Assembly: GCA_030639305.1 (NCBI GenBank)
Contig: DAOWCY010000005.1
Location: 36,793-100,792 of the forward strand
DNA length: 64,000 bases
Origin: JAGLQA01 sp023135565
GTDB taxonomy: Bacteria > Acidobacteriota > Aminicenantia > UBA2199
Direction: 5' to 3'
Position numbers and translations under genes: made by a program. The notes below the pieces were generated by a model. That model was not told the DNA's origin and did no database searches. It saw only the letters and a program-made list of their open reading frames with translations. Position 1 is the first letter of the stretch; each line of letters opens with the position of its first letter. Of the stretch, positions 9,312-18,042 are shown piece by piece.

Positions 9312-12300
9312 TTATATATCTAATTGGTCCTCTATGGCGTCTATCTCCTCTAAGGATAACTCATTGTGCGTTAAATCGCTGGGGGTGAGCTCTTTGTCTT
9401 CTTTCGACGAACAAAAAGAGATAATGTTTTTTAATTCCTGTTCAAAATTTTCCAGGATCTGCGTGATGGTTTCATTTTTAAATTGTTTTTTGCTGTAATT
9501 TATGGACATTACCAACTGCCGGTTGGCAATCATGCCGTTTATATCGATGTCGAACTCCCGTACTCCTTCCGGGCTCATTGTGCGCCCGGAAGGTTCGGCG
9601 GCGGCACCGAAAGACCTCTTTTCCATGTCCGCGTCAAACTGGCCTAAGTAGTTGAAACTGACCTGGGGTTCTAATTTGAATTCTATGTCCTGCTTATGCT
9701 TCCCGGGGGTCAAATATTTCAAAATCCCATACCCGATTCCCCGGTTGGGCGCCCGGCGTAAACTCTCTTTGACTTTCTTGATCGAGCTGGATAGATCACT
9801 CCCGGATGATACATCTAAAATCACCGGGTAGATGGATGTAAACCAGCCTACGGTGCGGTTTATATCTACATGATCTAAAATTTCTTCCCGGCCGTGACCT
9901 TCCAGGTTGACCAGCACCCTGCCGGAACCCGCCTGCTTGCTAAATGCCAGGCCCAAAGCGCAGAGCAGGATGTCGTTAATTTCAGTGTTGAAGGCTTCAT
10001 TGACTTCGGTCAATAAAAGCCGGGTTTCTTCCTCCGCAAGCCGGAAATATCCGCTTAAGGTGTCTTTTATAAGATTATCCGCGCTTTCAAAATCGTAAGG
10101 GATAACCGGTATTTCCATGGACTCCAGGCCGGCCCAATACTCTTTTTCAACCAAAAATCCGGGGCTGGCGGCATATTCCGGCAACTGCCCGGCCCAGTAT
10201 TTATAGGAGTCGGTTTTTAAGGGCAGGGAAAAAGACTCCCCCTTACTGAACTGGCGATAAAGGGTGTCGATGTCTTCAAAAAGAATACGCCAGGAAATGC
10301 CGTCCGTTATTAGGTGATGAAGCACGATCAGCAGCCGGTCGCCGCCGGCTAACCGGAATAATCCCAATTTTAATAGGGGGCCTTTTTCCAAATCGATGCT
10401 TGCCTGAATTTCGTCGGCTTTGGACAGCAGTTCCGCGGCGGCTTTTTCCTTATCTTCGATGGACCGGAAATCGAAGGTTTTCAAATCGAGAGGATAGTCG
10501 AGATCGTGATTTTCCAGGAAAATCCCGCCGCCTTCCCGGTGAATACTCATCCTGAGCGCGTCATGATGTTCCATTATCTTCTTAAATACGGCCCCGACCG
10601 CTTCTTCGTCAAATCCTTCCGGCGAAGAAAGCATGACTGCCTGGTTATAATGGTGGGGGTGTATTGTAATTTTCTTGAAGAACTCTTCATGGGCGGGCAG
10701 CAGCGGCGCCCGGCCCGTGACCGGGGCCTGTTCGGGGATTCTTCCCGCTTCTTTGTGTTCCACTTTGTGAGCGAGATCGGTAATCACGGGGTTCTGGAAA
10801 ACATCGCTTACTTTGATTTTATAACCTTCATTGTGCAGCCGCGAAACGATCTGGATGGCTTTAATGGAGTCGCCGCCGATCATAAAGAAATTCTCATTCA
10901 CACCGACTTCCTGCCGGCCCAATACGCTTTCCCAGACTTCGACCAGTTTGCTTTCTACTTCGCCTTCGGGTGCGGCATATTCTTCTTTTCTTTCGCTGCC
11001 TACCATGGCGGGGTCCGCCAGGGCGCGGCGGTCTATCTTCCCGGTGGTGGTCAGGGGGAGCTCTTTTAAAGGCACAAAATAGGCGGGGATCATGTAATCG
11101 GGCAATTTCTCACCGAGGAATCGCCTTAATTCATAGTCCCCGGGGGCAGTGGAAATATCACCTGATGACCGGCGCGGCTCATTGGTGAATAATCCCTTGT
11201 ACAGGGGCGTCCCTTTGTAGGTTTTCTCATGATAGGGCATGTTATACTCAAAGGCAATTTTCCGGCCGTCCTTTTTTTCCAGGTGGCCTTTTACTTTATA
11301 ATCGGGCCAGGGTTCGCTGCTGCCGAGCGTGCGGATACAATCGGCTTCTATCCGGTCTCCTTTATCGACTTCCAGGGGTGGGGAAAAGGCGGGGAAATAA
11401 ACAGGTTTCCAGATATGCTCCTGGGCTAAGGTGTCGATCAGGTGGTCCGGTACGGTATAAAAATTAATCCAGAGGATAAATCCGTCTAATTTGGTTTCCC
11501 GCTTTATGGTCAGGTTGATCCGGTGGCTGGCTTCATTCTCTATGACGTCCTGAAAATTTATGTCTTCGAAAATACCGGCGTCGGATATGATGCCGGTTTT
11601 GGGTAGATGCTGGATACAAAGCCTGACATCGAATTCATAACCGAACTTTTCAAATATTTTCTCCGTGTATTCCCGGGAGGTAATGCTGAAGGCGGGTTCA
11701 TCCCGCAGGGAACCGGGAAGGGTTACGGCCGCAATCTTAGTGACACAGTGGTGCGGGATGACATAACTCTTCTCCTTTAAAAACCGGCGGGCGTCGTTGT
11801 GAAGCACGATGCCGCCTTCCGAACTGCCGATGGAACCGATCTGGTTGGTTAGATTCACCTCCACTTTTTCGGGCAGCTCTACATCACGGGAATCACCGTG
11901 GATCAATACGATCTTATCTTCCAGGCCGAATTTCTTAAGATTTTCTTTGGCTTTTAAATAGGATTCTTCCATAATTTCGATGGCGTAGACTTTTTCGGCT
12001 CCGGCATCCACTGCTAACCGGGCCAGTATCAGGTCTCTGCCGGTGCCTACTTCTACGACGGTTTTACCTTTTACTATCCGTTCGATGGCTATTTTATAAC
12101 TGTTGTTCTTTAACTTGTCATGGGCCATGGCATAGTACAAAAGATCGTCCCAGATTAAATAATCACCTGCCGAGGGCATCAATTCGGGATCTTTATCCGC
12201 TTCATATACATAGTATGCGCAGATGAATTTACTGCCGTCTTCTCCTTCTTTGATTACCGCGGCTGCTTCCTTTATAGATTCATGCTGCGATAACCGGTTC

Positions 12301-15300
12301 TCGATCTCTCCTAATTCGATGCGGTAACCCCTGAGCTTGACCTGGTGGTCCGTCCGGCCTAAAAATTCGATTTCCCCGGTGGGCAGCCAACGGGTAATAT
12401 CACCGGTTTTGTATAATTCTTGCCTCCGGCGGGTCAGAACCTTTTTGAAAAAAGGTTCCGACACCTCCAAAAACTTTCGATGAGCGGCTCCGCCGCGGAT
12501 AAAACGCTCTGCGGTGAGCTCGGGGTGGTTTAAATAACCGCGGGATACGCCGGCTCCGGCTATGTACAACTCACCGGGTACGCCTACCGGCAGGAGACGC
12601 AAATCCCCACCCAGTACAAAACATTGCACATTGGCGATGGGCGTTCCCAGGTTTACCTTCTCACCGGGGGAACATTTTCCGCGCAGGGTGTCGATGGTGG
12701 TTTCGGTGGGGCCGTAATGGTTATATAATTCATACCCTTTGGCGATTAAACTGTCTTTGAGGGCGTCATCGAGCCTGTCACCTCCTGATATCACCGCCCG
12801 TAAACTGGAGAATTGCCCCTGCTGTTCATCCGCCAGCAGGGTTCTCAGGGTGGCGGGTACAAAATTGATGATGGTGATGCGGTTCTCTTCGATATAACGG
12901 GAGAAGTCTTCCCTGTTGGAGATTAATTCCTTGTGGGGCATGTATACCGACGCGCCGCGGTGCAGGGCGCTGAATATCTGCTCTACGCTGGGATCGAAGG
13001 TGAAACCGGTCAACTGGATGATCCGGTCTTCTTCACGGAGATCGTAAGCTTCGGCAAACCAGTGCAGTACATTGACTACATTTTTGTGTTCCACGACGAC
13101 GCCTTTGGGGGCGCCGGTCGATCCGGAGGTGTACATGATATAGGCGGGCAGGGTTGGTTCCACGGGGAACCCCGGGTTGGCGACGGACTGCTTACTTAAT
13201 GTTTCGCTTAATGTGTCGGCCATCAAAATTTGCCTGGCAAACCGGTAACTCTTTTGCGATGTCCGGGGCGCAAAGGCAATGCCGTCGATTTTTTCCAGTT
13301 CTTCCCGGCCGGGAAGCCGGCCTGAATTTTCCAGTATCTTTTCTATAATTTCCAGGAAAGTGACTTCCCCTTCGCTTAGCACGGCTAAATCTATATTACG
13401 GTCCTGCAGTAGGGGCGCCGTGTTGCGGGTGGCATAAGGGCCGCCGGCAATCAATGGCCCGGCGAAACCCCACTGCCGTATCAATGAGATGGTTTTATGG
13501 AAAAAATCCTTGTAAAAGGTTAAGGTGCGCACACCGATAACATCAGGTTGAAAATCATCCAAGAGGGTTTTTAAGTCTTCATAATTGTCGAAATCGATGC
13601 GGGATTTGATTATTTTGCCGTTGATTTCACTGCCTAACTGTTCCTGCAAATAGGTCAATATATATATGGGACCCAGGGGTGGTTCCACTACATCATACAA
13701 CATATCCGTGTCCCAACTGAAAAATTGAGACAAATCGACCAATAACAACTTCAACGCATCTTCCGCGGGTTGATGGGCCGGGAAAGCGCTGCGCAATTTT
13801 CGATTCAATTCGGGAACGGCAAAATTTTCTTCCTCTAAAAAGCTTTCGATTCCTAAGTCCGCTTCATCTATCCCGGCCAGGTCCAATATATCGGAAAAAC
13901 TATCGATTCCCGAGGGCAGGTAACTGTCATACTTCTGCACGATTTCATCTTCGGTCAGCACCCTGGCCTGGTAAGGGAGCACATGACGCAGCCGCTCTTT
14001 GTTAAGAAAATAATCATTGAGGAATTCAGCCTGGTAATTTTTGGTGAAGCTTTCGCTGAATGGGGATGTGGGCGAATATTCATGTAATGCCAGGTCTTCG
14101 CATTTTAAAATATCTTCGCGCAATACGCCGTGCTCCATGGCCAGGTCGGCCATCTCGGTGCCGGGGTATATCTTTAATATAAATACATAAGGGAAATGAA
14201 GCCATTCCTGCTCTTTAATGAATTCCAGGGTCAACCGGGCTTCCTCTTCGGTTTCCGTGGGAAAACCGTGGATAGTGAACAACTCTAACACTACCTGGGG
14301 GTACTTTTTGCAGAAGTATTCCACGTTCTCACGAAATTTTTCCAGGTGTAAATTTTTGTCGATCATCTTCTGCAGGCGGGGGGATGCGGTTTCTAAGGCC
14401 ATGGCCGTGGTCGCCAGCCCTGCTTCCACCAGCAGGTCGATATAGTCCTTATTCAATAGATCGCCGCGCAGCCCGTTGGGGAAAAATAGCTGTATATCCA
14501 GGTTGCTTTTGATGATTTTTTCGAAGAGTTTTTCGCCGTTCTTCAAGTTGATGTTGAAGATGTCGTCGAAGATGGAAAAACGGCGGAACCCCATGTCATA
14601 ATATAGTTGTAATTCTTCGAAGATATTCTCCGCGGTGCGGAAGGTGTGCTTGCGGGGCCATACTTTACTGCAGTAGAAGCAGTTATAGGGGCAGCCGCGG
14701 GCTGTTTGCAGGGAAATGATGTTCTTCACCATTACCTGGCCGATGTAGCGGTTGTATTTTTCATAATCGACTAAAGAACGATCCGGTATGGGCAGGGAAT
14801 CCAGGTTGGCCAGGGGTTTCCTGGGGCAGGTGGTATGAATAGGAACACTGCGCTCTTCCAGGCCCTGCAAAGAGGTAAAGGAATGATCCGAAAACACTTT
14901 GCCGTGGGTCAACAAATGGGAGGCGCTGCTGTCTTCCAGCATGGTGACCGCACGCTGCTTCGGCATCTGCGGGTCCATGGGCAGGTAAGCTCCCCCGGCT
15001 TTCATTATGCCTAACATCCCGGTTACTAAATCCGTGGAACGTTCTTGCATAAGGCCGACGACACTATTCGCGGTAACGCCCCGGTCTTTCAAATAGTGGG
15101 CCAGGCGGTTGGATTCTTCATTCAATTCCCGGTAGGTAAGAGTGCGGCGCCCGGCGTTGATATCCGGGTTTTTTTCCTGCGCATCCGGCTGAGCGGATGC
15201 CCCGGCGGGGAGGTCCGGCGCGGCGACGGCTGTATTTCCCGGTGTCTTCTCCACCTGTTCCTCGAAGAGCTGGTGAATGGCTTTGTCGATGGGATACTCC

Positions 15301-16112
15301 CGGTGCGTGTCGTTAAATTCCACCAGCAGTTGTTTTATCTCTGCTTCGGAAAGCATCTCCAGTTGGTTCGTTTTTTGGCTAACGTCGCTCAGGGCATTCA
15401 GCAGCAGGTGTGAAAAATGAGACATCAACCGGGCCATGGTTTCCTCCCGGTATAGAGTAGGATGGTATTCCAGGACTGTTTCTATCCTGTCATCTACCCT
15501 AAAAAAAGAAAAAAGGACGGCGGGCCCGGTATGCCGGATATGTTTTTTATCGTGGATGTTTTCTAATAAAAGGGCGGTATCGAACAAGGGGAAGCGGTCG
15601 CCGGAGGCGGGCATATTCAGTTTATACAATAAGGTGCTCATGGGGTAATTCTGGTTCTCCTCCGCTTCGGTAATGGTGCGCCTGACATCGAGCAGCAGGT
15701 CTTTAAAAGTCATATCTTCCCGCAGCCGGTTCCTTAAAGGCAAAACTGTGTTGATAAACTCCCCATCTATCTCCTGTTTGTAGATCGGGGCGCCGGTTAT
15801 TATGTCGCTGCGCCCTGTATATTTATGTATGGTCAGCACCAACCCGGCGGTCAAAATCATAAATAACCGGGAGTCGGATTTATTGCTTAACTTCAGCAGG
15901 GAAGAGACAAGTTCACCGGGCAATGTAATGGGCATCGAAGCTGTCTCTTTATCGCCTTTTCCCTTTTCGCCTTCCCCATAGTCCGCGGGGAAACTGTTTT
16001 TTTCCAAATCCAAAGGAAAGCCGGACAATTTCTCCAGCCAGTAATCTCCTTCTTTAGTCAATTGACCGGCTGCGACTTGCAGTTCGCCATCATATTGTAT
16101 ATTTTTCTTCAT
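9312..16112 (-). CDS. NRPS with doubly interrupted A domain: half-C-A[rSAM-B12; MT]-PCP-E
   Basis: One module of 2266 residues. Residues 1-270 are a C-lobe of a condensation domain without HHxxxDG. The A domain (about 275-1700) is split twice. Between A2 (GAYLPMDP) and A3 (YTSGSTGAPKG, near 991) sits a radical SAM domain (CPYNCFYC, C474/C478/C481) followed by a B12-binding-like domain (about 787-955). Between A8 and the LPDYMIP motif (1670) sits a PRMT-like methyltransferase (VEVGTG near 1354). Specificity residues read D-P-E-N-I-G-H-I-D, nearest in my memory to ornithine-type codes. The PCP is of the GGDSIKA epimerase-coupled type (S1749). The epimerase has HHLITDG (1932), LEGHGRE and NRTVGWF. 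The ORF is unbroken. The likely product is a D-configured, methylated or otherwise radical-modified residue. The start has AAAGGAGA upstream. Confidence 0.93.
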   Translation of the reverse strand: MKKNIQYDGELQVAAGQLTKEGDYWLEKLSGFPLDLEKNSFPADYGEGEKGKGDKETASMPITLPGELVSSLLKLSNKSDSRLFMILTAGLVLTIHKYTGRSDIITGAPIYKQEIDGEFINTVLPLRNRLREDMTFKDLLLDVRRTITEAEENQNYPMSTLLYKLNMPASGDRFPLFDTALLLENIHDKKHIRHTGPAVLFSFFRVDDRIETVLEYHPTLYREETMARLMSHFSHLLLNALSDVSQKTNQLEMLSEAEIKQLLVEFNDTHREYPIDKAIHQLFEEQVEKTPGNTAVAAPDLPAGASAQPDAQEKNPDINAGRRTLTYRELNEESNRLAHYLKDRGVTANSVVGLMQERSTDLVTGMLGIMKAGGAYLPMDPQMPKQRAVTMLEDSSASHLLTHGKVFSDHSFTSLQGLEERSVPIHTTCPRKPLANLDSLPIPDRSLVDYEKYNRYIGQVMVKNIISLQTARGCPYNCFYCSKVWPRKHTFRTAENIFEELQLYYDMGFRRFSIFDDIFNINLKNGEKLFEKIIKSNLDIQLFFPNGLRGDLLNKDYIDLLVEAGLATTAMALETASPRLQKMIDKNLHLEKFRENVEYFCKKYPQVVLELFTIHGFPTETEEEARLTLEFIKEQEWLHFPYVFILKIYPGTEMADLAMEHGVLREDILKCEDLALHEYSPTSPFSESFTKNYQAEFLNDYFLNKERLRHVLPYQARVLTEDEIVQKYDSYLPSGIDSFSDILDLAGIDEADLGIESFLEEENFAVPELNRKLRSAFPAHQPAEDALKLLLVDLSQFFSWDTDMLYDVVEPPLGPIYILTYLQEQLGSEINGKIIKSRIDFDNYEDLKTLLDDFQPDVIGVRTLTFYKDFFHKTISLIRQWGFAGPLIAGGPYATRNTAPLLQDRNIDLAVLSEGEVTFLEIIEKILENSGRLPGREELEKIDGIAFAPRTSQKSYRFARQILMADTLSETLSKQSVANPGFPVEPTLPAYIMYTSGSTGAPKGVVVEHKNVVNVLHWFAEAYDLREEDRIIQLTGFTFDPSVEQIFSALHRGASVYMPHKELISNREDFSRYIEENRITIINFVPATLRTLLADEQQGQFSSLRAVISGGDRLDDALKDSLIAKGYELYNHYGPTETTIDTLRGKCSPGEKVNLGTPIANVQCFVLGGDLRLLPVGVPGELYIAGAGVSRGYLNHPELTAERFIRGGAAHRKFLEVSEPFFKKVLTRRRQELYKTGDITRWLPTGEIEFLGRTDHQVKLRGYRIELGEIENRLSQHESIKEAAAVIKEGEDGSKFICAYYVYEADKDPELMPSAGDYLIWDDLLYYAMAHDKLKNNSYKIAIERIVKGKTVVEVGTGRDLILARLAVDAGAEKVYAIEIMEESYLKAKENLKKFGLEDKIVLIHGDSRDVELPEKVEVNLTNQIGSIGSSEGGIVLHNDARRFLKEKSYVIPHHCVTKIAAVTLPGSLRDEPAFSITSREYTEKIFEKFGYEFDVRLCIQHLPKTGIISDAGIFEDINFQDVIENEASHRINLTIKRETKLDGFILWINFYTVPDHLIDTLAQEHIWKPVYFPAFSPPLEVDKGDRIEADCIRTLGSSEPWPDYKVKGHLEKKDGRKIAFEYNMPYHEKTYKGTPLYKGLFTNEPRRSSGDISTAPGDYELRRFLGEKLPDYMIPAYFVPLKELPLTTTGKIDRRALADPAMVGSERKEEYAAPEGEVESKLVEVWESVLGRQEVGVNENFFMIGGDSIKAIQIVSRLHNEGYKIKVSDVFQNPVITDLAHKVEHKEAGRIPEQAPVTGRAPLLPAHEEFFKKITIHPHHYNQAVMLSSPEGFDEEAVGAVFKKIMEHHDALRMSIHREGGGIFLENHDLDYPLDLKTFDFRSIEDKEKAAAELLSKADEIQASIDLEKGPLLKLGLFRLAGGDRLLIVLHHLITDGISWRILFEDIDTLYRQFSKGESFSLPLKTDSYKYWAGQLPEYAASPGFLVEKEYWAGLESMEIPVIPYDFESADNLIKDTLSGYFRLAEEETRLLLTEVNEAFNTEINDILLCALGLAFSKQAGSGRVLVNLEGHGREEILDHVDINRTVGWFTSIYPVILDVSSGSDLSSSIKKVKESLRRAPNRGIGYGILKYLTPGKHKQDIEFKLEPQVSFNYLGQFDADMEKRSFGAAAEPSGRTMSPEGVREFDIDINGMIANRQLVMSINYSKKQFKNETITQILENFEQELKNIISFCSSKEDKELTPSDLTHNELSLEEIDAIEDQLDI
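11150..12205 (-). other. PRMT-like SAM methyltransferase insert within the A domain (A8-A9)
   Basis: Residues about 1300-1650 of the same NRPS. It has a SAM-binding VVEVGTGRD motif (1352-1360), an acidic strand end (AIEI) and a later E-V-N-L-T-N-Q-I-G-S-I-G-S-S-E segment recalling the double-E loop of arginine methyltransferases, followed by a beta-rich C-terminal part. Methyltransferases inserted between A8 and A9 are an established architecture and usually methylate the backbone nitrogen or side chain of the bound amino acid. The PRMT-like type suggests an N-methyl transfer; this is inference. Confidence 0.75.
12421..12480 (-). repeat. Palindromic repeat inside the interrupted A domain (A6-A7 linker)
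   Basis: Related to 1206-1267: the same GCCTCCGGCGGG and CAAAAACTTT flanks, with different arms (AGAACCTTTTT / AAAAAAGGTTC). It is translated in a different frame from the other copy, which shows that the protein sequence is incidental. Confidence 0.78.
13160..14855 (-). other. Radical SAM plus B12-binding insert within the A domain
   Basis: Residues about 420-985 of the NRPS at 9312-16112. The insert starts with the linker usually found between a B12-binding and a radical SAM domain (PRKPLANLDSLPIPDRSLVD). It continues with a radical SAM barrel carrying the [4Fe-4S] motif CxxxCxxC (C474, C478, C481) and the ETASPR and GFPTET motifs, and ends with a B12-binding-like Rossmann domain (PPLGPIYILTYL, GGPYATR, SEGE, IDGIAF). 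Enzymes of this family usually methylate unactivated carbon or phosphorus, or perform rearrangements; which of these applies here cannot be read from the sequence. No DxHxxG motif is visible, so base-off B12 binding is not assured. Confidence 0.88.
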
Positions 16113-16198
16113 TTTAATTTTCTCCTTTTATTCTATTCAATCCGTAAGACATGAGGGGAGAAAGCCCGGTGTCCCCGGATCGCTTATATACCGCTGCC

Positions 16199-16282
16199 GG
16201 CATATCAACTTTATCATCCTGCACTACAACTTTATCATCCGGGATCACATCTTTGTCATCCCATATCACAATGTTGTCATAC
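16199..16282 (-). repeat. Four tandem ~21-bp repeats in the leader of the interrupted-A NRPS gene
   Basis: The 214-nt gap 16113-16326 holds no ORF. On the minus strand it contains four imperfect units of 21-22 nt, of the form GGATGAYAAAGTTGTRRTG. The units adjoin without spacers and keep the GGATGA-AAAG core. No promoter or terminator hairpin is convincing. The rest of the gap contains the ribosome site AAAGGAGA of the gene at 16112. This could be a dispersed intergenic repeat or a protein-binding array. Confidence 0.75.
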
Positions 16283-16326
16283 CGGATTACCTATTTGATT
16301 TCCAATATCGTAACTATACGACACTA

Positions 16327-18042
16327 TCAAAAATCAAAGTCGCCTTCTTCTTGCAATTGACTGCGGGCCTCCACCAACTTTATAACCCCGCCGGTATCAT
16401 CGATATAACCGGCTCCCTTTTCAAATTCCATAATCGACGGAACTGCATTCTTCTGCAGCTTTTCCCAGCGCCGGTCCGCCCGGTAAAGGTCGTACATGGT
16501 AAAAGGATTGGGGATCCCCAAAGATTCACAGTGCTCCACGAACCGGTACATGCGCCGGTACACTTCCTCCCTGGAGGGTTCACATTCGGGATACCAGGTC
16601 TGGATAATCAACATCTCCTTCATCCAGGCGGGATAAAGCAGGTAGGTCTTCTCCTCCCAGCCGTTCATGCCGGCCTGGGCCGAAGGGTAATAGTAAAAGG
16701 GACATGCCCAGACTTCATAAATATCATCTTTTAACGTTTCAACCATATCCAGGGTCAATTGGAAATCTTCCTCGGTTTCACCGGGGTGGCCGATAATCCA
16801 ACAGGTTGAGGTCTTAATGCCGGCACGGGCCAGGCTGGATACCGCTTGCTGAATTTGATTGGGGGTGATCTTTTTATTCATCAGTTCCAACACCCTGGGA
16901 GAGGCGCTCTCGAGACCCAATTTCGCTTTGTAAAAACCGCCCCGGCGCCATAACAACGTGTTTTCGATATCACAGACATGTTTATCCGCACGCAGGTAAC
17001 CGTCCCAGTACATGATTTTACCGGAGTTAATAAACTCCCGGGACAGATCGTGAACCACGGGATTGAGCAAGGAATCGCACATCAGGAATAACTGTTGACC
17101 GTATTTTTCATATAATCCCGTCATTTCGGAAACGATCTGGGGGGCGCTCTTTTTACGGTACTTACCATAAAAAACGGTCTCGGAACAAAAGCTGCATTGA
17201 AAGGGACAACTGCGCGAGGTGTAGGCTGCGACAAACGGGTACTGGCCGATGTCGAAATCGGAATAATCGGGCAGGGCGACCGTGGAAAGATCCAGGGTCT
17301 TAGAGCCGATGTCGGCCAGGGTATACACTCTCTGCTCCGCGGGCAGCCGGTCTTCCAGGTAGTCCAGGAACAGCTTCTCGCCTTCCCCGATGAAAATTTT
17401 ATCCACATAGGGGGCTTTCTCCAGGAAAAAATCCAGGTTGGGAGAACCCAAAGCAAGCTGCTCCGAAAAAACACCGCCGCCCATAATGACGTTGATATCC
17501 GGGTTTTTCGCTTTGGTTAACCGGGCGGCGAAAAGAGAGGCGGGCAGGGTGCTTTCAAATACGGAAAAGCCTACCAAAGCGGGTTTTTCGCGTTCCAGCA
17601 GGGCGGTGAACCAGCGCTCCAAACGGGTATAAAAATCGGCAAGAACACGGTTTAAACGCCGCACCACCGTGTCATCGATTTCGCAGAAGAAAGTCTTCTG
17701 CACCAGGATGCGAATCGCATGGTTGTACTTTTCGGCGTCTTTTTTTTCGTCATCTTCCAGGTAAGCCATCATGTGGTTTTGCAGCACATCTTTTCCGACT
17801 ACATAAAAGTTGCCCCATTTTTCAGCGGGAACGACCTCTTTCAAAAGATCGAAATAAACAGCGCTGAAATCGCGGAATTCCTCCGCCGCGTTCCCGTCAA
17901 AAGTGGCGACGGTGAAGTTCCGCTCCTGTAAAAAGCTCTTCAGGTTGGCGATTCCCACGGGAGGAATCAATGGGGCCCAAAAGGGCAGTAAGGTTAGGAG
18001 AATTTTCTCCCGGCCTTTTCCAGGTTTAGAATGAGAAGTCAT
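16327..18042 (-). CDS. B12-binding radical SAM enzyme with assembly-line docking tail
   Basis: 571 residues. The N-terminal part (about 1-230) is a B12-binding-like Rossmann domain (PPVGIANLKSFL, GGGVFSE, GEGEKLFLDYL). The radical SAM domain carries CPFQCSFC (C279, C283, C286) with the downstream ESASPR and GHPGETEEDF motifs, and a C-terminal extension follows. It belongs to the B12-dependent radical SAM superfamily; methyl transfer to an unactivated carbon is the commonest role, the substrate is unknown. It ends in EEGDFDF, the tail also found on NRPS subunits here, so it probably docks to the line. I prefer the ATG at 18042, which has GAGGAGG close upstream and overlaps the previous gene by 17 nt; an in-frame ATG at 18081 would add 13 basic residues without an obvious ribosome site. 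Confidence 0.9.
   Translation of the reverse strand: MTSHSKPGKGREKILLTLLPFWAPLIPPVGIANLKSFLQERNFTVATFDGNAAEEFRDFSAVYFDLLKEVVPAEKWGNFYVVGKDVLQNHMMAYLEDDEKKDAEKYNHAIRILVQKTFFCEIDDTVVRRLNRVLADFYTRLERWFTALLEREKPALVGFSVFESTLPASLFAARLTKAKNPDINVIMGGGVFSEQLALGSPNLDFFLEKAPYVDKIFIGEGEKLFLDYLEDRLPAEQRVYTLADIGSKTLDLSTVALPDYSDFDIGQYPFVAAYTSRSCPFQCSFCSETVFYGKYRKKSAPQIVSEMTGLYEKYGQQLFLMCDSLLNPVVHDLSREFINSGKIMYWDGYLRADKHVCDIENTLLWRRGGFYKAKLGLESASPRVLELMNKKITPNQIQQAVSSLARAGIKTSTCWIIGHPGETEEDFQLTLDMVETLKDDIYEVWACPFYYYPSAQAGMNGWEEKTYLLYPAWMKEMLIIQTWYPECEPSREEVYRRMYRFVEHCESLGIPNPFTMYDLYRADRRWEKLQKNAVPSIMEFEKGAGYIDDTGGVIKLVEARSQLQEEGDFDF

Noticed and set aside
13160..14855. Assembly error joining a separate radical SAM gene to the NRPS
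   Set aside because: Both junctions are in frame, codon style matches, and the flanking A motifs resume in the right order; it cannot be excluded fully without reads.
16199..16282. CRISPR array
   Set aside because: The units are about 21 bp, contiguous and without spacers, and no cas gene is present.
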